NCBI RefSeq assembly: GCF_000002425.4
Contig: NC_037273.1
Span: 3,203,297 to 3,267,296 of the forward strand
DNA from: Physcomitrium patens
Taxonomy: Eukaryota; Streptophyta; Bryopsida; Funariales; Funariaceae
Length of the DNA stretch: 64,000 nucleotides
Reading direction: 5' to 3'
Shown here: one piece after another, positions 19,787 through 30,880 of the stretch
Numbering within the stretch: the stretch's first letter is position 1
Layout: every line of letters begins with the position of its first letter
The notes under the pieces: generated by a model
Seen by the model: only the letters and a program-made list of their open reading frames with translations
Told to the model about the DNA's origin: nothing
The model's database searches: none
Program-made: the position numbers and the translations under genes

Positions 19787-20794
19787 CTATTGTAGCTGGA
19801 CGTACTCGTTTTCTGACATACTGTCTTCTTTGATAGCCGTACTCCTCATTTTGTAGTTACGTCGCTTCTTTGGACAATGTTGAGCAGTGTGCTTAGGTTC
19901 TCCACAATATAAGCACAATCCTTCTTGTCGACGACGAGACTTTTCTTGCTCAGTAAGAGGTTTGAAACGTACCGCATCAATTTGCATATCCTCTACTTCT
20001 GAAGGTATGTGTTGAGGAGACGACGGTGTTGCCATTGAATTGTAGTAACGTTGAGGCCCACTTGTGCGACTCTCGGATCGAAATTCAAAAAGTCGATTGT
20101 CGCACTTCACAGCAAAGTCAATTGTTTGACTCAATGTTTGAGGATCAGGTAAATTAAGCATCAATTTCTTTACCTCATATTGTAATCCGTAGAGAAATTG
20201 ACTCACAAGTGCGGCATCATCCCACTTGATATCAGTTGCAAGTTGTCGAAATTGCGAAGCATATAATGTTACTGATCGATTGCCTTGTCGCAAAATACGG
20301 ATCTTGTTGGTTGCAACACGAATTGCATCATGTTCTCCAAACATGGATCGAAACTCCGCCAAAAAAGCCTCCAGATTATCCAATATTGGATCTCGTCGTT
20401 CAAGAAAAGATGAAAACTATGACAATGCTGAACCTAAAAGAAGTGTACCAATGAATCTAACTTGTGACCCTGGAGTTGGATAGCTCTGGGGTTGAAGTTC
20501 AATCACTAGTTGGACCTGATTGATGAATCCTCGAAACTTTGATCTCGTACCATCAAATTTCTCAGGTAAGGCAACTCTTGGTTCTCTACTGTGTATAGGG
20601 TGTTGTACAATTGGAGAAAGAACGTGATTTGTTGTAGATGTTGAAGCAGCCCCAATCATCTCTATATCTTCACTTCCTACCATTCTTGTTGCTCCTTGTG
20701 GTGGTAAATTGAGTTGATGCATCGCAAGCATTAACTCCCTCAATTGTTCTTGCATCTGCGCCATTGCACTCTTCATTTCAACAAGCTCTGCCAT
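19787..20794 (-). pseudogene. gag: Element C gag, interrupted by TAG at 20417-20419
   Basis: ATG at 20794, 125 codons to TAG, then the same frame open to 19787. Element A has a Trp codon at the homologous place, consistent with a G-to-A change. The C-terminal half has a zinc knuckle CLYCGEPKHTAQHC. The break is at a different site from the one in A and B, so gag was lost independently. Confidence 0.87.
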
Positions 20795-21006
20795 AGTAGC
20801 ACTTAGAAAAGAGAAGATGTCTAATAACGCTCAAAACAAATAGAAGAGAGGAATTGATAACAAAGAAAATACTAAGAACAATATCAGTTTAAAAGAGGGT
20901 AATCCGCAACTTCTAATGCGCTTACGTCTTATCAAGAAAAAGGGGTAATCCACTCTTAATCAAGAAAAGACAAAGCTCTGATATTGTAAGTGTACTCTTG
21001 TCAATC
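20795..21006 (-). other. Element C leader with one hairpin pair
   Basis: One copy of the unit that is doubled in family A. The first stem is TTAGAAG/CTTTTAA (plus strand 20889-20895 with 20910-20916, one G-U pair). The second, around 20938-20957, pairs AAGAG with CTTTT. Both loops keep GGATTACCC in RNA sense. The primer-like CAATATCAGAGC is at about 20975-20986, 20 nt from the LTR. Confidence 0.55.
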
Positions 21007-21546
21007 TGTCAAGGACAAGAACTCGATGAAAGCTAAAGAGTAAGTGAGACTTTTCTCAAAAAGAAATAAGACAAAATAGAAATATGTATATTAAGAAAGA
21101 AACTGGAATAGCTATTGCCAAAATACAAGAAAACTAGAGACCCTTGAAACTAGACTAGAAGCAAGAAAGGAGTTGACAAGAGTGAAGAGGGCTTCACTCT
21201 TGCCTCTATATATACTATCTAACTAGAAGCCACGTGGCGATGTTCTATAAGACCTCCAATATATGTTGACTTTCTAGGCCACATGCCTTTGCTTGCAAGG
21301 CAAGTTTTCTATGGATGGACCACATAGTTAGCTTGTTCTTTAAGCTTCCAACATGTGTGGCACATGGCTAACTTGTTGACCAAGTTTCTAACCTAAAAGT
21401 CAACTATAGACTCCTATAAAGTCAAAGCAGCGTCTATGAAGCTTCTAAGAAGCTTCTCTAGAAGATATTACACAATTAACCTACTTTTATCTACTTTTAC
21501 ATACTTTTATCTATTCATATAGGTAATTATATGTATGTCCGTGACA
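21007..21546 (-). repeat. Element C right LTR (5' LTR, 540 bp)
   Basis: Same length as the left LTR, ends TGTCAAGGAC and CCGTGACA. It is the promoter-bearing LTR of element C, with the TATA box and GAA/TTC units (21438-21463) conserved. Confidence 0.92.
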
Positions 21547-21551
21547 GTTGT
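21547..21551. repeat. Target-site duplication of element C, right
   Basis: GTTGT, partner of GCTGT at 15188-15192. Sequence after it continues the gag of element B. Confidence 0.75.
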
Positions 21552-21914
21552 AAGCAAGGTTCCAACAAGCCCAACACGCGCTTCCTCCGTCAGATAACGT
21601 TCGGGCTGTAAAATTGTTATCAACCTGATTTGGTTGACAAAACCTCGAAACTTGGAACGAGTTCCATCAAACTTATCCGGAAGACTAACTTGAGGCTGCT
21701 TTCGTTGTAGGACTACTCGATCTTGTTGAAATGGAGGTAGAACTGCTTCTTTTGGCACAGAAGTTTGAGGCTGATATGCTTTAGATGGCGCTATCCCAGA
21801 TGCTCCATTGTTATGGAGTCCTACCATGACTCCTTCGATCTCTGTTGTCCTATGTGACAACGAGGCAAGAGCATTTATGATGGCGTCTAGTTTGGATTCC
21901 AAACTTTCAGCCAT
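21552..21914 (-). pseudogene. gag: Element B gag, 5' portion
   Basis: ATG at 21914; about 120 codons closely matching the start of the element A gag, until the element C insertion. Confidence 0.87.
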
Positions 21915-22217
21915 TTTAACGTCTTAACCTTCGGCTAACCTTCAGAAAGAAGAAAAAAGAGTTTTGACAAGAGGACAATATTGGTTTAGAGGAGAGTACT
22001 CTGCAACCTCTAAAACGCCTTAAGACTCCAAGATGAGGGGTAATCCACTCTCTCCAAGAAGAATAAGGCTCCAATATTGAGAAAGAAGAGATATCAGTTT
22101 AAAGGAGGGTAATCCGCAACTTCTAAAACACTAGCACACCTTCAAGAAGAGGGGTAATCCACTCTCTAACAAGAAGGAACTAGCTCTGATACTAGTGAAA
22201 ATGTAGTCTCGACAAAC
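21915..22217 (-). other. Element B leader with duplicated hairpin unit
   Basis: Two tandem units as in element A (starting about 21985 and 22098). The stem of the second is weakened here (TTTAAAGG against TTCTAAA), while the loop with GGATTACCC and the primer-like TAGTATCAGAGC remain. Confidence 0.6.
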
Positions 22218-22650
22218 TGTCACGGACACAAAATACAGACTTGAAATCTAACAAGAAGTTCAAGAAGAAGTGGCAGAACTAGATTAAACAGATGAGTACA
22301 AGAACAACACCAGAAAGGTGAGCTAGAACTCCAAGAGATGTGTTGTCGAGACTGAAGAACCCTTCAGCCTCGACTCCTATATATACTACTGAATAGGAAG
22401 CTTCTCGAGCTACTTCCGCTAACTAGGACGCTTCTCCAACAACTTCTACTAATTAGGAAACTTCTCGAGCAACTTCCTAGAATCTATCAGAATATTCTAG
22501 AACCTTCTAAGAATATTCTAGAACCTTCTAAGAGAATCTTTAGGGAATATTCTAAGAATCTTCTAGAACCTTCTAAAGGAATCTTTAGAGAATCTTTAGA
22601 GAATATTCTAGAAGAATATTCGAAGAATCTTCCAATGTATGTCCATGACA
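22218..22650 (-). repeat. LTR3 (5' LTR of element B, 433 bp)
   Basis: Starts TGTCACGGACAC and ends GTCCATGACA, the best-preserved terminus of the three. It lacks about 11 bp of one GAA/TTC repeat relative to LTR1. The right flank is the gag of a different, plus-strand element. Confidence 0.92.
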
Positions 22651-23462
22651 AATAGAAGCCTTGAAGACAAAGGAGTTGACATCTATTTTGCTAAAATTGA
22701 GTAAGCTTAGTACATACTCTAAGACTTTAAGACAAGAAGATGTATGTCATTGGTTCTTTAACATGCAACAATACCTCTAATTATTTGGGGCAAATACCAT
22801 TGAAAGAATTATATATGCAACTAAATATCTGAGAGATGCAGTAGCCATATGATAGTAACATTGAGTTCAAAGCTGTAAAGCTTAAGGTAGATTTTGTAAT
22901 TGAAAGAAGTTTGAGACCGAGTTCAAGAATCAATTTTTGTCCATCAATGCGGAAAAGATAATATGTAATCAATTAGAAAATTTTACGCAACAAGCTCGGT
23001 GTAAGATTATGTCTCTCGATTCAAGATCCTATACATCCAAACTGGCAATGTTTCATAAGTAGAGATAATGGTTCAATTACTATGAGGTTTAAAACTTGAA
23101 ATCCAGTGAAAGGTGGAACTAAGGGATGCTTAAACATTCAAAGAAGTGATTCTTATTGCAGAGACGGTCAATGCTATAAATTTAAAAATTTGTAGAATAC
23201 AACCTATAGTGTGAAGTCTTATGGTGCTATCTAATACTATGGCACAAAAATCAATGCTAATGGAGATTGATGGCCTACAAAGATTATTGATACTACAAAG
23301 TCAATGAATATTGGAACAAAAAAGATTATGTTTCTATTGTCGAAAGTCAAGCCATCAGATTGGAGGTTGTCCAAAATGTCAAAATTTAAGCACCAATAAA
23401 ACAAAGCAGATTCACAATCTTAAAACTCACCAAGTCGATAATAAATTAGAGTACAAAAATGG
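22651..23462 (+). pseudogene. gag: Element G gag remnant (older gypsy, plus strand)
   Basis: Many stops, but a readable end: MEIDGLQRLL near 23262, then a zinc knuckle CFYCRKSSHQIGGC (CX2CX4HX4C) at about 23326-23370. Earlier bases give short gag-like pieces. Its 5' LTR is absent because LTR3 of element B abuts it at 22650. Confidence 0.65.
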
Positions 23463-25097
23463 TGTTGGGATAGAGAGAGTTTGCCTCAAGAAAGCATTGA
23501 GCTCCTAGCAGCCACTAATTACTCAATCAAGTCTTGAGATAAGAAAGACCAAGTTTTTATATATATATATATATATATTTAACACTTTTAGGTACTATTA
23601 TACCAAATATATAAGTCTTAAGTTTTCAAAAATATCCAAAATATGATAAAATCTCTAAACCCTTAAATATCTTTATAAGATATTATTTTTGAACTTTAAA
23701 AATTCATATCTTCCAATCGGACCATTGTCATATTGTATGATTTGCTATCTGGAAATATACTAGGTATCTAATTGTAGAGAGTTTAGGTTAAACTTTTATA
23801 TGTATCTTGTCTTAGCTTCCAAAACTTCTTTATTTTGCATAAAATTCAAAATATAGCAAAATTCCTTCAAAACATATTTTTCCCACAAAAGATTTTCTCT
23901 TCCCAAACTTTAGAAATTCATAACTCTTGATCTAACTATTTTATTTGTTTAAACTTCATAGGGTAGGTAGAATTTATCCTTATATTTTATCACAAAAAAA
24001 TCCAACTGCAAATTCACTTATGATCTTCTAGCATCTAAGAAATCCTAGTAGATGCTCTAAATCCTAATTTACAAGCACTTAAATACCATTTTCTTAATAT
24101 CTCAAGAATCCAACACTTAAATACCTTTAAACTTATGTATAATGTTTATTAACATGAATATACACATTTTTTGAAATTTTGAGTCAAAACCTTATCAAAT
24201 TGCTCAAGATATAGCTCAAGACACAACTATTAGTAAATCGGGTTACTTACTATCCTAAGATTGCATGTACTAATTTCAAAATCTAATATCTCCTTTATCT
24301 TAAATTAGAATCTAGAAAGCTACATATGAAAAGTGTAGTTGTAAAAATACCTTCTTCAATTGCAATTGTTGATCTTCAATTGCCTTCTATATACGTGCAT
24401 TTTATCAAAAAGAGTGATAGTAGCTCTCAAATCAATACCTTAACTTTGAGCACCTACATCTCCTTCATATAAAATCCAAATCATACGAGATTTATACCAA
24501 AACCATAGCCAAATCTCAATCATTATTCCTTCGTTGTTTTTCGTAAACGTATATTATAATCCAAAGAGTGACAGTAGGTATGAAATTGATACCTTAACTT
24601 TGAGAACCAATAACTCTTTCATGAAAATTCCAAATCACACAAAATTTACAGATAATCCATATCCAAATACCTAAACTTGATGACACTAGCCTCTAAAGCT
24701 CAAATTACTTCAAAAAAAAAATCCTTATCCCTAACAAGGCCTTAGGCAGCCTCCTTGAAGTCCATTGGGCATAGCCTTCGACCAATAGGAATAAAGATCT
24801 CCATTTCTTGTCTTCATCCAACCATGTTTTGCTTTCATCCCTCCCAATAAGCCTCCTACTAATTAAGAATTTCTTCTTTAGGCTCTAATCTCCTCTCAAG
24901 GCTTCATATTAAATATTTAGATCCTAAATTTTTTTTAAATGCTATAATCAAAATATATAAAACTCAAAATAAAGTTTTTTTATATCCACTCTCTTTAAAT
25001 TAATCTATTAACTATTCTAACATACACCAAGATTTATAAATATATTATATGCTCTAACTAATTTTTACATATTATAAGAAATTATAGTATAATAACA
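23463..25097 (-). repeat. LTR E, diverged relative of LTR D, inserted in element G
   Basis: Starts TGTTGGGATAGAGAG and ends TATAATAACA. Long stretches align by eye with LTR D1, such as the CATTGGGCAT and CTTCATCCAACCATG regions, but with many changes and extra length (1635 bp). It separates the gag from the protease of element G. No internal region accompanies it, so it is probably a solo LTR; I see no convincing target duplication. Confidence 0.65.
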
Positions 25098-25403
25098 GGG
25101 CTCTTCAATAAAGGTGTCGAGGACTAGTATTAGGAATAGCTATTATCTCTCTGAGATAAATACTATGACCTTGGATAACTATAAAAAGAGTCGACTAGTG
25201 TATCTAACGGGACTACTAAGAGGACAATCATGTTGAGTGCTTATAGATTACGATTCTACAAAAAAATTCATCTCAATTAAAATTACCAACTGACTTAGAA
25301 TTAAAACTAAGGCAATCAAGGGAGAAAGTATATACCTTGCAGATGATCGAAAGAACGTATTAAGTGAAATATGTGAAGAAAATTTTTTGAGATAAACAAA
25401 CGC
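25098..25403 (+). pseudogene. Element G protease remnant
   Basis: Plus-strand frame around 25235-25400 reads VLIDYDSTKKFIS, a decayed aspartic-protease active site (family form LIDSGAT), then KTKAIKGESIYLADDRKN. It is interrupted at 25403 by solo LTR D2 and continues after 26672. Confidence 0.6.
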
Positions 25404-26672
25404 TGTCGTACTGTAAATACTTACAGTATGTAAAAATTAGTTAAAACATAGTATATGTTGATAAATCTAGATGTGTGTTAGAGTGGCTAGTAGATTAAAT
25501 TAAAAAGAGTTGGTATAAGAGACTTTACTTTGTTTCTATATTTCTTTTGATTTTGGCATTAAATCTATATATATAGATATATATACATATAGGACCTAAA
25601 TATTTAGTATGAAGCCTTGGGAGAAGGTAGAAGCCTAAAGATGAAGATTTAAACTAATAGGAGATTAATTGGGAGGGATGAAACCAAGGTATGGTTGGAT
25701 GAAGGTAGAAATAAGGATCTTCGTCCCCATTGGTCGAAATCCATGCCCAATGGGCTTTTAGGAGGGTGCCCGCAACCTTTATAAGGGTTTCGGCGACTTC
25801 AAAGAGGCCATTAGGAAATCAAAGGCAAGGGTTGTAAAGTTTAGGGTTTTGGCTACAATTTTTGTGCAAATTTCTAGGGTTTGGAGTTAGGGTGAATAAG
25901 TTATAGCCGTTTGAATTTAAGGTGTCAATTTGAGACCTACTGTTACTCTTTTGAGTTTAAGAGGAGTTTTACGGAAGCTTTTGGAGATCGGAAGGTGCGG
26001 CTGGAATGGCAACTTCAAGACATACATCTTTTGCGAAGGAAATTTTGCATTTGGAGTTTATGTAAAGGAGTTATAGGGAGTTAAAGACAACGCATTCAAA
26101 TCAAAGGCAGTAAGTGAGTGGTTTTGTTCAAAGTAGTGTTAGGAGCCATAACTTGAGTTTTCGAACGAAATTTTGGCTCAAACTTTAAGAAAATGTAAAA
26201 ATTTGTGTTATAAAGCTATCTATATAAGTTTCGTGGCATTTGGACTTATGGTTTGTGGGATATGAAGAAAATTGCGCACGCGTATATAAAGATTAGGGTT
26301 TGAAGCGACTGTTAGAGTTTTGAAGATATCTCAAGATCTGCGACGAATTTGCGGTTGAAATTTGTTGTACAAATTAATAACAACATATTAGTACTTTATG
26401 TAAATTTTGAACTTGTTTGGACGGTTGGATCAAGAGTTATGAGGTGTTGAGGTTCGGGAGAATTTCCACACAAGGATATACAAGGTTTTAGAATACTTCT
26501 ACTATATTTTGGGTGTAGTTGGTTATTTAAGACTTAAGTATTTGGTGCAATTGTCCCAAAAGGAGAAATTATATACATAAAATTAGGGTTTCCTTATTTT
26601 AAACTTGATTGAGCAATTAGTGATAGCCAAAAGCCCAGCGCTTTCTTGAGGCAAAACCTCTCTACCCCGACA
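25404..26672 (+). repeat. Solo LTR D2, inverted relative to D1
   Basis: Starts TGTCGTACTG and ends TACCCCGACA, about 1269 bp, the reverse complement of LTR D1 with few differences. The direct repeat ACGC flanks it on both sides (25400-25403 and 26673-26676; AACGC if the terminal A is counted as shared). No internal sequence adjoins it, so it is a solo LTR left by recombination between the two LTRs of an insertion in the protease of element G. Confidence 0.8.
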
Positions 26673-26890
26673 ACGCCTATATCTTGAGAGAGAAATTCAA
26701 GGTGTTAAAGCTAAGATATGATATTCCTCTTAGTATACTATGGCTAAAGATGAAAAATAAGTAAGTTGATTAGGTAGCAAGGACAATATTTTTTAAAGAT
26801 GAAAGATGCAAAGTGTCTTGTGACTATAAATTTCATCCCTCTATCTAAATTACAAGATGGCCTCAATTAAGAGTTACTTGTAATGGGTAG
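26673..26890 (+). pseudogene. Element G protease, continuation
   Basis: Reads DIPLSILWLKMKNK, matching the conserved end of retroviral protease domains (form DVILGMDWL), then decays. It confirms that D2 interrupted a coding region. Confidence 0.5.
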
Positions 26891-28060
26891 TGTGAAGTAA
26901 AAGATGTAATGAAGAAGAAAAAAAGAAGAAATAACACAAATAAGTAAAAGGAATGTATACAAGCAAATACACACTCTAAAACTCGGTTACAATCTGTTCA
27001 CTGAGTTTTTACCTAATAAAAAAATAAAAATAAAAGTAAAAAGTATATTTTTAAGAAGTTAATTTTTTAAGATTTCCAATCATATAAGAACATATAAATC
27101 CAAGATACTATGAATAAGTTATGAAGGTTTAAAAATAATAAGTAAATAAATAGAAGTTAAGTGAAAATGTTTTACCTCAAGGATAACTTGTTTATAGGTC
27201 AAGGGTTCGAGCCTCACCAAGGGTCACATGTAGTATATATCGGGTATCTAAAGAGGCCTTGAGGCCTTAGTCTTATCTTCCTACCTATATCCAAGGTGCT
27301 ACAACCCATATAGGACTTGTACACCTTCCTTCCTACAAGGACTAGACTAGCTGTTGGTCTTCCTATTTTCTACTAGTAAAACTCATTTTTTTATATTTTT
27401 GACTTCACCATGGTGTTTAAAAACACCCAATTAGCTTAGGAATGTAAAATGGCCTTCAAATCTTACTCCCTTTCTTCATAATGGCTTTCGAAGTCGTAAA
27501 ACTTATTTTTACCAAGATCTTAAATATTGTTCTAAAAAATTATAAATAAATTTTAAATAAATTCTGAAAAATCCTATAATTTTTCTATAATACTAATATC
27601 CATGTAAGGCTATATTTTCCTAACTTTGTGATTTTTGATAATAATAAAAATCAATTTAAATTCACTATAAATCCTATTTTTTATATCAATAACTAAAATG
27701 ACATGAGGTTCTTTCTCATGCTTCTTCTAACTACTAACATTTATAATTTTTATAATTAGTATATAAATATATAAGACCAATATAAATATTTGCCTTAATA
27801 AATAATCCTTAATATTCATCCCAATGTGCTGGAAAGAATCAACGAAGATAATTACCTTCAAGACTTACTAAGACTCCATGTCCACTACTAACATTCTAAT
27901 TTTCTATTTTTCAAAGGATTTCTACACTACTCACTATATATTGTGATTTAAAGCATTCTTAAGGTATATTTTTATTCTAAATCAATAAGTGAATCAATTT
28001 GATGATTCACATGACTCTTTATACATCTTCATCAAGTGAAAAGAAAAGACTTATTTATAG
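26891..28060. other. Noncoding insertion between protease and RT of element G
   Basis: No long ORF on either strand. It separates two parts of one pol gene, so it is most likely another inserted repeat. It contains a Pol III B-box-like sequence near 27205-27222. AT-rich towards 28000. Confidence 0.45.
27170..27390 (+). repeat. Possible SINE remnant with B-box-like motif
   Basis: GGTCAAGGGTTCGAGCCTCACC at about 27198-27219 matches the Pol III B box (GGTTCGANNC) in the form common in tRNA-derived plant SINEs. The following sequence is mixed composition and unlike its AT-rich surroundings. No clear A box or cloverleaf, so not a tRNA gene. Ends are not defined. Confidence 0.3.
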
Positions 28061-30880
28061 AGATGACCTTTATGAAGAAGCAAATACAGCATGACCAACG
28101 AGTATATATGGTGATTCCAAATCTTACATCAGTGGTGGAAAAGACTGCCAAAGGGATAGAATGGGTAAAGCAATTCATATAAGAATATCAAAATATCTTT
28201 CCAAATGACCTACCTAGTGGCCTCCTTTCAAATAGAATTATTGTATAGAGCCAAATCAACAAGTCAACCAATTTATTGCCTAAGACCAAAAGAACCTGAA
28301 GACTTCCAAAAGACATTAGATAAACTCTTAGAAAAAGACCTCATTTGAGAAAGCACATCACCATGGAAGCACCTGTATTCTTTGCATCCAAAAAAGATGG
28401 TGGACTTTGCCCTTGCATCAACTATTGAAGTCTCAATAAGCAGACTATTAAAAATATATATCCACTTTCATGCATGGATGATCTTCTTGACCAACTTTGA
28501 GATGCAACCATTTTTAGTAAATTGGATGTTTTAAGCAACTATTAAAAAATACCTATTGTGAGAGAGGATGTAAAAAAGACGGTATTATGTATGCACTATG
28601 GTTATTTTTAAATAGTTGATTTTATCCTTTGGCTTCACCAATATTCAAGCCTCTTTCATAGGTCAGATGAACAGATTGTTTTAGAAACTTTTGGATAAGT
28701 ATGTAGTTGTCTTCATTGATGATATTCTTATATATAGTAAAATTTTTGAAAAGCAGAAGCAACACTTATGAGAAGTATTGCATATTCTATAAGATAGTTA
28801 ATTCTATTATAAACAATCAAAATGTAAACTTTGGAAGTTAGAAGTCACTTTTTTGGGACATATGGTGTCCTCCAAAGGCATGCATATGGAGCAAGATAAG
28901 GTGACAGCAATGGAAGATTGACCAACTTCCAAAGATGCTTTTGAAATTTGCTCATTTTTAGGCCTTACATGATACTATTGTCGTTTTGTTTGGCAATTTG
29001 CTCACATTCCTATGTCATTGACAAACCTATTGGAAAAAGATACCCTATTTGAATTGAAACTAGAGTAGCAAAACGCCTTTGATAAGTTGAAGGATGCACT
29101 TATTACTGCTCCAATATTGCAATCGTATGATCTTAATCTTCTTTGTATGCTTAACATTGATGCTTTTAATTTTGCCATTGGAGTAGCCCTTCAACAAGAC
29201 TTTGGTAGGAGCCTTCAATCTATGGCATATGAATCACGTAAGCTTAGAAGGACAAAACACAATTACTTTGTACATGATTGAGAGCAATTAGCAATTATAC
29301 AAGCTACATAGGTGTAGCAACACTATCTATTGGAAAAACCAATGGTTGTTTGGATTAACCATTAATCCTTACTATATGATTTATATTTGAAAAATACGAA
29401 ATTGTGGCATTATCATTGAGAAGAACAGTTGGAGCTTTTTGATATCTAACTTGAATACAAGCAAAGGTGACAACATACTATATTAGATAACTTATTGTGG
29501 AGACTAGACTTGAAGGATGAATTAGGAGACAAGGCAAAAATCACTACCATTAGTAATATCATTTCAAACTTGATAAAAGAAGCTGAATAGAAAGAAGCTA
29601 CATATTGAAATACTTATATTAAAATGGTTAGTGATTGACTGAAGGTGGGCGATATATAATATCAAGTTTATATTTTTAGTAATGGCTTACTCTATTTCAA
29701 GAAGTAAATTTATGTATCTAACAATACTATACTTCAGACGCACATATTCTAAAAAAAACATGATATTCTAATATCTGGATATCTGAGACGAGAGAAGACT
29801 CTAAAACGGATGTCAAAGATATGATTTAAGGCAGATTTGGATTATGATGTTTGAACCTTAATACGCTCTTGCAAGTCATATCAATATAATAAAGTATGCA
29901 ATGTAACATCTCTTAGAATATTGTAGCCAATTTTGCTACATATGGCACATTGAGAGTAGATAATTATAGATCTCATTATGTATTTACCGCAAATACTTCA
30001 TAATCATACCGAGGTTGCTATCTTTGTGGATTGACTCTCAAAGCAACTTTACTTGGCTGTAGTACATTCGGATATTGATGCTCCAATGCTTGCAGGAGTC
30101 TTCTTTGATACCATCTTTTGTCACCATAGATTACCTCTTGTCATCCTTTCAGATTGGGATCCATGCTTCACAAGAATTTTTTAGTAAGCCTTATTCAAGC
30201 TACTAGATAGACAACTTGTCATATCTATAGCCTTCTATTTTCAAACTGATAGATAAATATAGCATACAAATCAAACCTTAGAGAATATGCTGTAGGTATT
30301 TGTAATAGTTCATCATATTGATTGGCATGAATACTTGACGTCTTTTGAATTTTCTTACAATGATAGTATTTAAGTAAGTATTGATCATTGATTATTTTTT
30401 CTTAATATCAGTCAACATCTAATTATGCCAAGAACTCTCCATCGTCCCATTGACACTAATAATCTGTTAATGGAGGAATTTACACAATCGCTTATAATGG
30501 CCTTACAAGAGGCATGACACTACCTTCTTACTACACAAAATTGACAGAGCATTATATAAATAACCATCAACAACACAAGACCTTTTGAGAAGGTAATCAA
30601 GTGCTACTCTCCAACGCCAACTTGCCACTTGCTATACCAATCCAAATTCATAAATTAGTACCTCGGTGGCTTTGACCTTTCTATATTTTTGCAATAATTT
30701 TTAATGTCAAATACTACCTTGAGATTTTGCTACATATTCGGGTCCGTTCAATCTTTCATGTTTTGCAATTGAAGGAATTTCATACTGAGCCAAAATATAT
30801 TTTGGATCGACATCAACCACCACCGTTACCATCAATTGTAGTTAATGACCAATAAGAATATAAAGTGGACAGCATTTTAG
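28061..30880 (+). pseudogene. pol: Element G pol remnant (RT-RH-IN-chromodomain)
   Basis: Frames are broken throughout but motifs are legible: APVFFASKKDGGLCPCINY near 28370, FIDDIL at 28712-28729 (RT catalytic site, YIDD type), an open RNase H piece at 29087-29281 (LNIDAFNFAIGVALQQDF), integrase pieces VFFDTIFCHHRLPLVILSD near 30090-30150, and a final SILEHRYLHHGSRHLQ piece near 30870, probably a decayed chromodomain. It is different from families A/C and much older. Confidence 0.75.

Larger units (their letters stand above)
15193..21546 (-). mobile_element. Element C: nested chromodomain Ty3/gypsy element
   Basis: Complete element with two 540-bp LTRs, a five-base target duplication, polypurine tract, ORF3, open pol, gag with one nonsense codon, and leader. 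Proteins are clearly related to family A but differ throughout, and the LTR sequence is different, so it is a separate family. I count about four differences between its LTRs by eye, so it is young. It sits in the gag of element B in the same orientation as its host. Confidence 0.93.
10091..22650 (-). mobile_element. Element B: second copy of family A, split by element C
   Basis: Bounded by LTR2 and LTR3. Internal order on the minus strand matches A. Its gag is interrupted at 15188 by element C (15193-21546), its gag carries the same TGA as A, and its pol has two single-base deletions. ORF3 is intact. The right flank of LTR3 (AAATA) does not match the left flank of LTR1 (ATCAC). Confidence 0.9.

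Noticed and set aside
27200..27220. tRNA gene suggested by GGTTCGAGCC
   Set aside because: No A box, no acceptor stem and no cloverleaf around it; kept only as a possible SINE trace.
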